Source: Nitrospirales bacterium (GTDB lineage Bacteria > Nitrospirota > Nitrospiria > Nitrospirales > UBA8639). Taken from it: 50,540 nucleotides of DNA. The notes under the pieces are model-generated. The model made no database searches. It saw only the letters and a program-made list of their open reading frames with translations, and had not been told where the DNA came from. Shown here in pieces: positions 39,318 through 47,073 of this stretch (its first letter is position 1; each line of letters starts with the position of its first letter). A program made the position numbers and the translations under genes. Location of the stretch: assembly GCA_009377845.1 (NCBI GenBank), contig WHTE01000006.1, positions 1 to 50,540 on the forward strand, in the 5' to 3' direction.

Positions 39318-39873
39318 GATTAATTTAGCTCGCCAACTCCGGGGTTCTGTAGAACGCAAGGAGCCTTCATGGCTGGTATGTTGGCTGGTGAGTGGGTTCG
39401 TGTTCATGGGAGTTGGAGTAGTGAGTTGGTGGTGGACGCAATCCTTGCAGCAGCAGGTTGATTCCTTGCTTCAAGAAAAGATGGTTAAAACTCAGTCTCT
39501 GGTCCGGATGCAGGAAAGACTGAGAAATATGGAACGTTATGGTGAGCAAAAAAAACTCCTCATGGCTTCGGTTGAACGGATAAGTGGTCAGGAGAAAGAG
39601 AAAGCCTGGCCGGTCGCATTACTGGATGGAGTGAGTCGAAGCATAGATGGGCTTGATATCTGGTTAGAGCGGGTACAGCTTGAAGCCCAGATTGTGGAAT
39701 TGCACGGACGATCTCTGGGCCTGGAAGATATTGGAAAATTTATTGAGGCGTTGGAGAATGATAGGGTCATCATGAGTGTGCCTGTGGTGGAAATCCTGGA
39801 TCGTCCAGAAGGAAAATCGGAAGCATATCCCTTTGTGATTCGCTTTGTATTCGATCAAAAGGTGACAGCATGA
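39310..39873 (+). CDS. pilN: Type IV pilus assembly protein PilN
   Basis: 187 residues from ATG 39310, which gives M-I-E-I-N-L-A-R-Q-L, the family's cytoplasmic I-N-L motif bound by PilM. One membrane segment follows at about 18-38, then a coiled coil and the periplasmic ferredoxin-like domain. Start lies inside the end of pilM; the stop overlaps pilO by four bases (ATGA). Confidence 0.9.
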   Translation: MIEINLARQLRGSVERKEPSWLVCWLVSGFVFMGVGVVSWWWTQSLQQQVDSLLQEKMVKTQSLVRMQERLRNMERYGEQKKLLMASVERISGQEKEKAWPVALLDGVSRSIDGLDIWLERVQLEAQIVELHGRSLGLEDIGKFIEALENDRVIMSVPVVEILDRPEGKSEAYPFVIRFVFDQKVTA

Positions 39874-40463
39874 TCGTACGGTGGACGGCACCATCAATCT
39901 GGCATCGATTAGGCCTGTCGGGGATAGTGATGCTTGTGTGTCTGCTGGGTCTGCACATCGTTATTTGGCACGAGATGGATCAATCAATCGAGATGTTGCA
40001 ACAAGAAGTGGCTCACCTAGATCAGGAGAGCCAAGGACTCATCCCGAAACTAGGCTCTCTAAAAGCCATAGAAAAAGACATTACCGAATTACGTGAAAAT
40101 CTGTCCTCTCGAGTCCAACAATTCCCCGAACACATTGAATCAAAAACTTTTCGAAGGGACGTCGTGGAAATTGCGAAGCGAAGGAGCGTGACGGTTCGAG
40201 TGTGGAAACCTGAAGTTCCCTTAATGGGCCTTCAGCATTCTGAGACCTCTATTCCGATAACCGTCAGAATAGAAGGGGATTTCCAAGGTACCGTTCAATT
40301 TTTAGATGAACTGCGCCAGCTCTCATGGATCCAAAGCATTGGCTCCATTGGCATGGCCAGAAGGCAGGGGATCGAGGATTCATCCCTCATCATCACTAAC
40401 ATCGTCATACACGGGTTGACTCCCTTGGGTATTGAACATGTCCAAAAGCTGCTTAAGGCATAA
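39870..40463 (+). CDS. pilO: Type IV pilus assembly protein PilO
   Basis: 197 residues. Short cytoplasmic N terminus, one membrane helix (about 12-32), a coiled coil (about 35-75), and a periplasmic domain with F-R-R-D-V-V-E-I-A-K-R and I-P-I-T-V-R-I-E-G-D-F-Q-G-T-V-Q-F-L-D-E-L-R. PilO pairs with PilN in the inner membrane and contacts PilP. Operon order confirms the call. Confidence 0.9.
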   Translation: MIVRWTAPSIWHRLGLSGIVMLVCLLGLHIVIWHEMDQSIEMLQQEVAHLDQESQGLIPKLGSLKAIEKDITELRENLSSRVQQFPEHIESKTFRRDVVEIAKRRSVTVRVWKPEVPLMGLQHSETSIPITVRIEGDFQGTVQFLDELRQLSWIQSIGSIGMARRQGIEDSSLIITNIVIHGLTPLGIEHVQKLLKA

Positions 40464-40512
40464 CCTGGTTGACCCGAGCTTGACGGGCCTGCGAGGTACC
40501 CGAGCCATTGAA

Positions 40513-41055
40513 ATGCCGTGTATTCTATCCACTATGACCCCCTGCCTGAGAGGATCAGAGAGCTATTCAGTCTGTTTTCTGGGGTGCCTAATTTTTTGGT
40601 TAATGGGAGTGGTTGCGGTGGAAGGAAAAGTAACCCCGCCTTCTCAACCGACCACCCCGGGAGAGAATAGCTCAGTTCACGACAATTCCCGACACACCGA
40701 AGTGAACCGTCGAGACCCTTTCAAACGGATTAAAAAACGCATGCCAACTCCAGTGGTCTCGAAAAAATCTCATCCTGAATCAACAATTGTCCCCAAAAAA
40801 GTGGAAAATCCGGTTTGGAGGCTCCTTGGCGTGATTCACGGCCAAAGTGGCCACCAGGCGGTCATTCAAATATCTCCTAAGGAGAGGGTCGTTGTGCAAC
40901 CAGGGTCGGAACTGGCTCGATCAGGATGGACCATCAAAACCATCACCGAGGGGGAGGTATTACTTGAGCGACTTTCTTCAACCTCTTCAGTGGGGGTCTC
41001 TTCACCGCCAGGAAACTTCATTCTCTCCTTCTCTGCCATTCGAAAATCACCATGA
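40513..41055 (+). CDS. pilP: Type IV pilus assembly protein PilP
   Basis: 180 residues from ATG 40513 (ATG 40534 is an alternative). A hydrophobic signal segment at about 15-35 is followed by a Pro/Ser-rich linker with R-R-D-P-F-K-R and the PilP beta domain: W-R-L-L-G-V-I-H-G, Q-A-V-I-Q-I-S-P-K-E and G-S-E-L. PilP links PilNO to the PilQ secretin. A Cys occurs near the signal segment, but the lipobox is not canonical. No pilQ follows. Confidence 0.72.
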   Translation: MPCILSTMTPCLRGSESYSVCFLGCLIFWLMGVVAVEGKVTPPSQPTTPGENSSVHDNSRHTEVNRRDPFKRIKKRMPTPVVSKKSHPESTIVPKKVENPVWRLLGVIHGQSGHQAVIQISPKERVVVQPGSELARSGWTIKTITEGEVLLERLSSTSSVGVSSPPGNFILSFSAIRKSP

Positions 41056-41064
41056 ATATTTTGG

Positions 41065-41093
41065 TTGAGAAAGCCTGAAAAAACCTTCATAAT
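41065..41093 (+). promoter_or_regulatory. Sigma70 promoter for the aroC operon or a leader RNA
   Basis: TTGAGA (41065-41070), 17-base spacer and CATAAT (41088-41093), each one base from consensus. It lies just after the pilP stop. Transcription from about 41100 would give a leader of roughly 310 bases before aroC. Confidence 0.6.
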
Positions 41094-41375
41094 CTAAAAT
41101 CCTGAAGCCCGAAGGCCCAATTAAATTTCCGTGTATGACTGCCTCGGAAACGGGACATTTCCGAAAATTTTTAGTATGCCGTGCATATACCAAAGGGGGG
41201 ACGGTGAATATTTCATCCTCAAGCCATGTTGAGGCTTCATCGATCCTATCACGGGTATCGAGGCAGGACGAGGGAGTGTTCAAAAAGACACGTCCAGCAA
41301 GCCCATAGCCACATGCACGGGAAGAATGTCCAGGTACCCATAAGAACAGGGCTACAGGGTGAGAATGCCGCTGGT

Positions 41376-41394
41376 GGGATTGTTCAACAATCCC
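41376..41394 (+). promoter_or_regulatory. 19-bp palindrome directly before the aroC ribosome binding site
   Basis: GGGATTGTT-C-AACAATCCC is a perfect inverted repeat with 9-bp arms. As RNA it gives a 7-bp stem with loop UUCAA that ends one base before AAAGGA, the aroC ribosome binding site. It could be a dimeric repressor operator or a hairpin that affects initiation. Confidence 0.5.
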
Positions 41395-41409
41395 TAAAGG
41401 AATGATCTG

Positions 41410-42567
41410 TTGAGATATTTAAATGCTGGGGAATCCCATGGGAGAGGTCTCATGGCGGTATTGGAAGGAGTTCCATCCGGTTTGCCGGTCACGGCCGAGG
41501 AAATTAATGCGGATTTGATCCGGCGGCAAGGAGGATATGGTCGAGGCGGCCGGATGCGCATTGAAAAAGATCGGATTGAGTTTATTTGTGGGGTTCGAAA
41601 AGGGAAAACCTTGGGGAATCCCTTAGGGATGTTGATTTGGAACAAAGATTGGGAAAACTGGAAAGATATCATGGCGTCGGAACCTGGTCCGTCCTCTACC
41701 GAACGCGTGGTAACTCGCCCCAGGCCAGGGCATGCAGATTTGGTAGGAGCGATCAAATATGGCCATCGGGATATCCGAAATGTGCTGGAAAAGGCCAGTG
41801 CCCGGGAAACAGCTATCAGAGTGGCCATTGGTGGAGTGGCGAAGTCGTTGCTGGCCCAGTTCGATATGCGGGTGGTCAGTTATACCATGGACATCGGAGG
41901 CATTGCTGCCCCAAGACCGAACGATCCGTTGATCGCGTATGAACAGGCGGAACAATCTGAGGTACGGTGCCATGACTCCGATACGGCAAAAAAAATGATT
42001 GAACAGATTCGATCTGCCAAGCATAAAGGGGATTCTTTGGGCGGTATCTTTGAAATCGTCGTTACAAACGTCCCGATCGGACTGGGAACCTACGCCCAGT
42101 GGGATCGGCGACTGAGCGCTCGCTTGGCTTTTGCCGCTATGAGTATTCAAGCCATGAAGGGCGTCGAAATTGGAATGGGCTTTGAATCGGCACGTAGGTT
42201 TGGGTCCGAAGTGCACGACGATATTTATTTCGATAAAGCCTCGGGACAATTCATCAGGAAGTCGAACAATGCCGGAGGTCTAGAAGGCGGTATTACCAAT
42301 GGGCAACCGATTGTCCTGCGAGTGGCCATGAAACCCATCGCCACCCTGTACACCCCAAAAGACAGCGTGGATATCGAGACGAAAGAACCCTTCGAGGCCA
42401 CCGTGGAGCGCTCGGATATTTGTACCGTGCCGGCGGCTGGCGTCGTCGGAGAATCCGTGATTGCCTATGAAATGGCCAACGCCATGATTGAAAAATTTGG
42501 AGGAGACACGTTGGAGGAAATGAAACGAAACTTCGAGGCCTATCAAGAATATGTCCGCACGTTTTAG
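41410..42567 (+). CDS. aroC: Chorismate synthase
   Basis: 385 residues from TTG 41410, with AAAGGA eight bases upstream; the product begins M-R-Y-L-N-A-G-E-S-H-G, the normal start. Signatures: R-R-Q-G-G-Y-G-R-G-G-R-M, R-P-R-P-G-H-A-D-L and R-N-V-L-E-K-A-S-A-R-E-T. Converts EPSP to chorismate using reduced FMN, the last shared step of aromatic biosynthesis. aroB follows after 78 bases. Confidence 0.96.
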   Translation: MRYLNAGESHGRGLMAVLEGVPSGLPVTAEEINADLIRRQGGYGRGGRMRIEKDRIEFICGVRKGKTLGNPLGMLIWNKDWENWKDIMASEPGPSSTERVVTRPRPGHADLVGAIKYGHRDIRNVLEKASARETAIRVAIGGVAKSLLAQFDMRVVSYTMDIGGIAAPRPNDPLIAYEQAEQSEVRCHDSDTAKKMIEQIRSAKHKGDSLGGIFEIVVTNVPIGLGTYAQWDRRLSARLAFAAMSIQAMKGVEIGMGFESARRFGSEVHDDIYFDKASGQFIRKSNNAGGLEGGITNGQPIVLRVAMKPIATLYTPKDSVDIETKEPFEATVERSDICTVPAAGVVGESVIAYEMANAMIEKFGGDTLEEMKRNFEAYQEYVRTF

Positions 42568-42645
42568 CCACCTCGACGTGAGCTGTCACCGGGTAGGGTT
42601 CTTTCGTTCTTCCAATTGGGTAGTTCTTTTGGTGACTTCCGCTAG

Positions 42646-43812
42646 ATGAAGACCCCTTTGTACTCGAATCAAATTCCGGTTTCTTTAGGAAATCGGAGCT
42701 ATGAAATCTTGATCCAACCTAATATTCTGACTCAGATTGGCCGTGTGCTCCAAGACATTGGATTATCCGGCCGAGTGGGCATTGTGACCAATCCGGTCGT
42801 CAATGAGCTCTATGGCCGGGTGGTCCACCGGTCATTAAAACAGGCCGGGTTTTCTCCATTTCTCGTGGTGATTCCCGATGGAGAGCAAGCCAAATCGGTG
42901 CACTGGCTGTCAAAAATATTGGATGCACTTGTGACTCAACGATTTGAACGGCAGGATGTGGTGTTGGCTTTAGGTGGGGGGGTCGTGGGAGATGTGGCAG
43001 GATTTGCAGCCTCCGTGTACCTGCGCGGTGTCCCATTTGTCCAAGTACCGACTACCTTGGTGGCGCAGGTGGATTCCAGCGTGGGTGGCAAAACAGGGGT
43101 CAACCATCCTATAGGGAAAAATTTGATAGGAGCGTTTTATCAGCCATGTGTCGTGGTGATTGATCCACAGGCGTTGCAGACTCTTCCAAAACGTGAATGG
43201 GTAGCGGGATTAGCGGAAGTGATTAAGTACGGCATGATTGCCGATTCCCAGTTCTTTGAATATTTAGAACGACATGTTGAAGGACTGCGTGCGCAAGCAG
43301 AGGAAGTGATCCCCACCGTGATTCGGCGATGTTGTGAAATAAAAGCTGAGGTGGTGGGGGGAGATGAACGAGAGTCCGGACGCCGACGCATTCTGAATTA
43401 TGGTCATACCGTGGGCCATGCGCTGGAAACCTGGGGTCATTATAAAACATGGATTCATGGAGAAGCGGTGGGAATTGGCATGGTGCAGGAAGCCGAGATC
43501 GCCCGGTTTTTGGGAATGTGTGACAAGGAGCTTGTGGAACGGCAACGTGATCTGATTCAGGATGTGGGATTGCCCATTGCCATGCCCTCCATGAAATTTA
43601 TGGATCTCTGGGGAGCCATGCAACACGACAAAAAGGTCGTAAAAGGTCAAATAAATTGTGTGGTGCCCAAAAGAATCGGTGACGTCCAGGTCGTTCCTCT
43701 GGTTCGACAGCATATTCGTCAATGGTTTGCAACCAGTCAGGTCTCTCGTGCGAAACGATTGAAGCCGGTTCCACAGGCGTTGACACGTCCACGTCCACAC
43801 AAGAAAAAATAA
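42646..43812 (+). CDS. aroB: 3-dehydroquinate synthase
   Basis: 388 residues. NAD-binding G-G-G-V-V-G-D-V-A-G-F-A-A, then R-G-V-P-F-V-Q-V-P-T-T-L-V-A-Q-V-D-S-S-V-G-G-K-T-G and the zinc ligands Glu in the L-A-E-V-I-K region, His in N-Y-G-H-T-V-G-H-A and His in W-I-H-G-E-A-V. Makes 3-dehydroquinate from DAHP. The C-terminal 20 residues form a basic tail (R-P-R-P-H-K-K-K). The next gene starts two bases later. Confidence 0.96.
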   Translation: MKTPLYSNQIPVSLGNRSYEILIQPNILTQIGRVLQDIGLSGRVGIVTNPVVNELYGRVVHRSLKQAGFSPFLVVIPDGEQAKSVHWLSKILDALVTQRFERQDVVLALGGGVVGDVAGFAASVYLRGVPFVQVPTTLVAQVDSSVGGKTGVNHPIGKNLIGAFYQPCVVVIDPQALQTLPKREWVAGLAEVIKYGMIADSQFFEYLERHVEGLRAQAEEVIPTVIRRCCEIKAEVVGGDERESGRRRILNYGHTVGHALETWGHYKTWIHGEAVGIGMVQEAEIARFLGMCDKELVERQRDLIQDVGLPIAMPSMKFMDLWGAMQHDKKVVKGQINCVVPKRIGDVQVVPLVRQHIRQWFATSQVSRAKRLKPVPQALTRPRPHKKK

Positions 43813-43813
43813 C

Positions 43814-45067
43814 ATGGCTCAGGCCCGCCATTCGACAACGGAAGAACTGAAGCACCTCGTTCGAGAAAGGATACGGGAGGTGCAGATTCTTCATCGGATC
43901 AGCGAATCCATTAGTAGCACCTTGGAGCTGGAAACGGTGTTAAAACAAATTGTGGAGGTGGTGGTTGAAGTCACGAAGGGTGATGCCTGCTTGCTGTATT
44001 TGATTTCTGAAGCAACGGATGAACTCATTCTTCGTGCCTCGAAAAATCCCCATCCCCGGCTCATCGGGCGGATATCCATAGGATTGGGAGAAGGGATTAC
44101 CGGGTGGGTGGCACGAGAAAAAGTCCCGGTGGTGATTTCTCGAAATGCGAGCGATGACGCCAGATTTAAGTTTTTTCACCGTCTGCCGGAAGATCGATAC
44201 CAGGCCTTTGTGTCAGTCCCGATTATGAGTAAAGGGGAAATAGTCGGAGTCATCAATGTGCAGCATAAGCGGCCCAAGCGGTATGCCGAAGAGACGCTGG
44301 CCCTCTTACTCACTATTGCTAATCAGGTGGGTGGAGCGATTGCCAATGCCAGACTCTATGATGACATGCGGCAGAAAGCCCGTCGTCTGGAAACCCTTTC
44401 CCAGGTTTCGGAAACGGTGGCCTCTAATCGATTGATAGAGGATGTTCTGCAATTAATCGTCACCATGACGGCCCAGCTGATGAATTCAAAGATTTGCTCT
44501 ATCATGCTTGTCGACCAGGATTCCGGGGAACTTCGTATTGCCGCTACCCAAAGCTTAAGTGATGCCTACCGGCGTAAGCCGCCGTTGAAGATCGGCCAGA
44601 GCATGAGCGGCCGGGCTGTTCAAGATCAACATCCGGTTTATGTCCCGGATGTGACGGCAGAAGGTGGATATTTTTATCGGGATTTGGCTAAACAGGAGGG
44701 ATTACATTCGTTGTTGTCTGTCCCCATGCTTATGAAGGATAACCCGATAGGGGTTATTAATGTGTACACCTCCAGTTATCATGCGTTTTCAGATGAAGAG
44801 GTCAAAACACTACAAGCCATTGCGAATCAATCAGCGGTCGCCATTGAGCATACCCGACTCATGGAAAAATCTTTTGAGATGCAAGAGGCACTGGAAGTGC
44901 GAAAATTGGTTGAGCGCGCCAAAGGGTTTTTAATGGCGTCAAAGGGACTTTCAGAACCTGAAGCGTTTCGTCTCATGCAGCGACAAAGCATGAATCTTCG
45001 AAAATCCATGAGGGAAATCGCGGATGCCATCATTCTTGCTGAGGAACTTCAACGGGCCACTCAGTAG
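43814..45067 (+). CDS. GAF-GAF-ANTAR transcription antitermination regulator
   Basis: 417 residues. A short coiled segment (1-25) leads into GAF 1 (about 25-170; G-E-G-I-T-G-W-V-A and F-V-S-V-P-I-M), a helical linker, GAF 2 (about 195-345; G-Q-S-M-S-G-R-A-V and L-L-S-V-P-M-L), then a C-terminal ANTAR domain (about 358-413) with A-L-E-V-R-K-L-V-E-R-A-K-G-F-L-M, L-S-E-P-E-A-F-R-L-M-Q-R and M-R-E-I-A-D-A-I. ANTAR domains bind paired RNA hairpins to prevent termination; GAF domains usually sense a ligand, unknown here. A matching RNA site lies directly downstream (45150-45228), before nadE. It follows aroB by one base and is probably co-transcribed with it. Confidence 0.92.
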   Translation: MAQARHSTTEELKHLVRERIREVQILHRISESISSTLELETVLKQIVEVVVEVTKGDACLLYLISEATDELILRASKNPHPRLIGRISIGLGEGITGWVAREKVPVVISRNASDDARFKFFHRLPEDRYQAFVSVPIMSKGEIVGVINVQHKRPKRYAEETLALLLTIANQVGGAIANARLYDDMRQKARRLETLSQVSETVASNRLIEDVLQLIVTMTAQLMNSKICSIMLVDQDSGELRIAATQSLSDAYRRKPPLKIGQSMSGRAVQDQHPVYVPDVTAEGGYFYRDLAKQEGLHSLLSVPMLMKDNPIGVINVYTSSYHAFSDEEVKTLQAIANQSAVAIEHTRLMEKSFEMQEALEVRKLVERAKGFLMASKGLSEPEAFRLMQRQSMNLRKSMREIADAIILAEELQRATQ

Positions 45068-45079
45068 GAAGCCCTTATG

Positions 45080-45100
45080 GGATTCATGAAGAAGGAATCC
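45080..45100 (+). other. Inverted repeat after the ANTAR gene
   Basis: GGATTC (45080-45085) and GAATCC (45095-45100) form a 6-bp stem with a nine-base loop, 13 bases after the antiterminator gene stop. No U run. It lies upstream of the nadE promoter, so it may be a 3'-end hairpin or an operator. Confidence 0.35.
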
Positions 45101-45114
45101 TGGTGAGTGGTGGT

Positions 45115-45143
45115 TTGAACGGGTTCTTAAGCACTTGTATAAT
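45115..45143 (+). promoter_or_regulatory. Strong sigma70 promoter for the nadE leader
   Basis: TTGAAC (45115-45120), a 17-base spacer and a perfect TATAAT (45138-45143). The predicted start, about 45150, coincides with the first base of hairpin P1, so the transcript would open directly with the antitermination site. Confidence 0.75.
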
Positions 45144-45148
45144 GCCTT

Positions 45149-45205
45149 GAGGAGCGACAACGAAGTCTTCCTTTAAAATTTGGCTCAAAAGGACAATGGC
45201 GTCCT
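45149..45205 (+). promoter_or_regulatory. Dual-hexaloop ANTAR-binding RNA site (P1 and P2)
   Basis: P1: GGAGCGAC (45151-45158) and GTCTTCC (45165-45171) pair with one bulged C around hexaloop AACGAA. P2: AGGAC (45190-45194) and GTCCT (45201-45205) pair around hexaloop AATGGC. Both loops have A at position 1 and G at position 4, the recognition pattern of ANTAR antiterminators, and are joined by an A/U-rich linker of about 18 bases. The 3' arm of P2 is also the 5' arm of the terminator at 45198-45236, so P2 and the terminator exclude each other. Base pairing was worked out by hand. Confidence 0.75.
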
Positions 45206-45236
45206 CGGTTCCGCTGGGACAGAGGACGTTTTTTTT
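45198..45236 (+). terminator. Intrinsic terminator in the nadE leader
   Basis: CGTCCTC (45200-45206) pairs with GAGGACG (45222-45228); inside it GTTCC (45208-45212) pairs with GGGAC (45216-45220) around GCT. Eight Ts follow (45229-45236) and the nadE ATG is at 45240. The 3' arm contains GAGGA, the only ribosome binding site candidate for nadE, so the folded terminator would also hide it. Confidence 0.85.
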
Positions 45237-45239
45237 ATC

Positions 45240-47030
45240 ATGACTTTTCGATTGGCGATGGTCCAGATGAATGCGGTGGTTGGTGACCTTGAAGGAAATG
45301 TGCGTGCCATTTGCCGGTGGATTCGTGAAGCCAGGAAAGCCAAAGCGGATGTGGTGGTCTTCCCGGAATTGGCCGTGTGTGGCTATCCACCAGAAGATCT
45401 TCTCCTCATGCCAAAATTTCTTCTCGATATCAGCCGGATGCGTAACCGTATTGCCAAAGCCACGACCGGGATTATGGCGGTGGTGGGAAGTGTGGTGGAG
45501 CCTGGTCATCTGGCGCACCGTCCCATCCGGGAGCCGTTGCCGGAAGAAAGGAAACCCTTTAATGCGGCTTGGGTCCTGGCAAATGGCCGAATGAAGGGAA
45601 CGTATGCAAAATGCAAGCTGCCAAACTATGGTGTTTTTGACGAAGAACGGTATTTTCAACCGGGAAATACCAGCCCGGTCTATTGTCTGGGCTCGTTACG
45701 GATCGGAATCAATATTTGCGAAGACATTTGGTTTGCTGATGGTCCAGCCAGCATACAAGCTACGCATGGAGGAGCTCACCTGATTTTGAACATCAATGCC
45801 TCACCCTATCACGTCGGGAAAACGCAAAGTCGGGAAGACATGTTGGCGGTCCGAGCGAAGGACAACGACGTGATCGTGAGTTACACCAACATGGTCGGGG
45901 GGCAGGATGAATTGGTATTTGATGGGAATAGTCTCGTACTGGACTCCACCGGTCTGGTGCTCGCAAGGGCGAAAGCCTTTGAAGAAGATCTCTTACTCAC
46001 AGATCTCAGGATTCCGTCGATCCGAAAGCGGATATCCAAAGGTTTTGGAACAGTAACTGGAACCAAAGTCGATGATGTTCGAGTTCCGGGGATCCGCATT
46101 GGGTGGACACCTACGCGTCCAAAGTCTTTAGCTCCTTGTGCCCCAACGATGACCCCGGCAATCGAGGAGTCAGAGGAGATATACCGGGCATTAGTGTTAG
46201 GGGTAAGGGATTATGTGAGGAAGAATGTCTTCTCAAAAGTTCTTGTGGGAATCAGCGGTGGCATTGATTCAGCATTGACAGCAGTTATTGCCCGAGATGC
46301 CTTAGGAGCTTCCAATGTGATGGGTGTGACGATGCCATCTCCCTATACCTCGCAGGAAAGCCGACGGGATTCTCGCCAGTTAGGCAAAAATTTAGGAATT
46401 CGCTTGCTCAATCTTTCGATTGCGAAGATGTTCAAAGTTTTTCTTCGGCTGTTGCGCAAGCCTTTCCAGGGGTGTCAGGCTGATACAACGGAAGAGAATC
46501 TGCAAGCCCGCATTCGAGGCACACTCCTGATGGCCCTCTCCAACAAGTTTGGATATTTAGTGCTGACTACGGGCAATAAAAGCGAAATGAGTGTGGGCTA
46601 TGCCACGCTCTATGGGGATATGGCTGGTGGTTTTGCGGTCATCAAAGACGTTCCAAAAACGAAGGTGTATCAACTCTCTCGATGGCGAACTGAGTACAGG
46701 GGCTCTTTTTTTGAAAGGGTGACCATTCCTGAGAGCATTCAGGTACGTGCGCCTTCGGCTGAGTTAAAGCCAGATCAGATAGATCAGGACACACTCCCGC
46801 CTTATCCTGTGTTAGATGCGATCTTACAAGCCTATGTCGAGGATAATTACTCGAGAAGCAGGATTGTGAAGATGGGCTATGATGCACATGTTGTCCGAAC
46901 AGTCATGGGAATGGTGGATCACAGTGAATACAAGCGTCGACAGGCTCCAGTGGGCATTAAAATTACTCCGAGGGCATTAGGAAAAGACCGGCGGATGCCG
47001 ATTACCAACCGGTATCCTTCAGGAGCCTAA
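45240..47030 (+). CDS. nadE: Glutamine-dependent NAD+ synthetase
   Basis: 596 residues from ATG 45240; an in-frame TTG at 45180 would lie in the leader hairpins and is rejected. N-terminal nitrilase-type glutaminase (about 1-270) with Glu in F-P-E-L-A-V-C-G-Y-P-P, Lys in Y-A-K-C-K-L-P-N-Y and Cys in I-N-I-C-E-D-I-W. C-terminal ATP-pyrophosphatase domain with G-I-S-G-G-I-D-S-A and T-T-G-N-K-S-E-M-S-V-G-Y-A. Amidates deamido-NAD+ using glutamine nitrogen and ATP. The leader suggests control by antitermination. glnD follows. Confidence 0.95.
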   Translation: MTFRLAMVQMNAVVGDLEGNVRAICRWIREARKAKADVVVFPELAVCGYPPEDLLLMPKFLLDISRMRNRIAKATTGIMAVVGSVVEPGHLAHRPIREPLPEERKPFNAAWVLANGRMKGTYAKCKLPNYGVFDEERYFQPGNTSPVYCLGSLRIGINICEDIWFADGPASIQATHGGAHLILNINASPYHVGKTQSREDMLAVRAKDNDVIVSYTNMVGGQDELVFDGNSLVLDSTGLVLARAKAFEEDLLLTDLRIPSIRKRISKGFGTVTGTKVDDVRVPGIRIGWTPTRPKSLAPCAPTMTPAIEESEEIYRALVLGVRDYVRKNVFSKVLVGISGGIDSALTAVIARDALGASNVMGVTMPSPYTSQESRRDSRQLGKNLGIRLLNLSIAKMFKVFLRLLRKPFQGCQADTTEENLQARIRGTLLMALSNKFGYLVLTTGNKSEMSVGYATLYGDMAGGFAVIKDVPKTKVYQLSRWRTEYRGSFFERVTIPESIQVRAPSAELKPDQIDQDTLPPYPVLDAILQAYVEDNYSRSRIVKMGYDAHVVRTVMGMVDHSEYKRRQAPVGIKITPRALGKDRRMPITNRYPSGA

Positions 47031-47073
47031 CAAGGATGTGTGTCATGATCAGCATTACCGGGAGTTACATTCG

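Larger units (their letters stand above)
41056..41409. other. Gene-free region between pilP and aroC
   Basis: 354 bases where pilQ or aroK would often be expected. Neither strand shows a recognisable coding sequence; one minus-strand ORF (41047-41283, 78 codons) resembles nothing I know. It holds a strong promoter near its start and a long palindrome near its end, listed separately. Confidence 0.6.

Noticed and set aside
41623-42249. 208-codon minus-strand ORF opposite aroC
   Set aside because: Antisense shadow of a well-supported chorismate synthase; no motif and no start signal.
45180-45239. Upstream TTG start for nadE
   Set aside because: It would encode 20 residues from within the P2/terminator hairpins that match no NadE N terminus; ATG 45240 gives the normal M-T-F-R-L-A-M-V-Q.
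45084-45659. 191-codon minus-strand ORF across the nadE leader
   Set aside because: It is antisense to the glutaminase domain of NadE and to the leader hairpins; no similarity seen.
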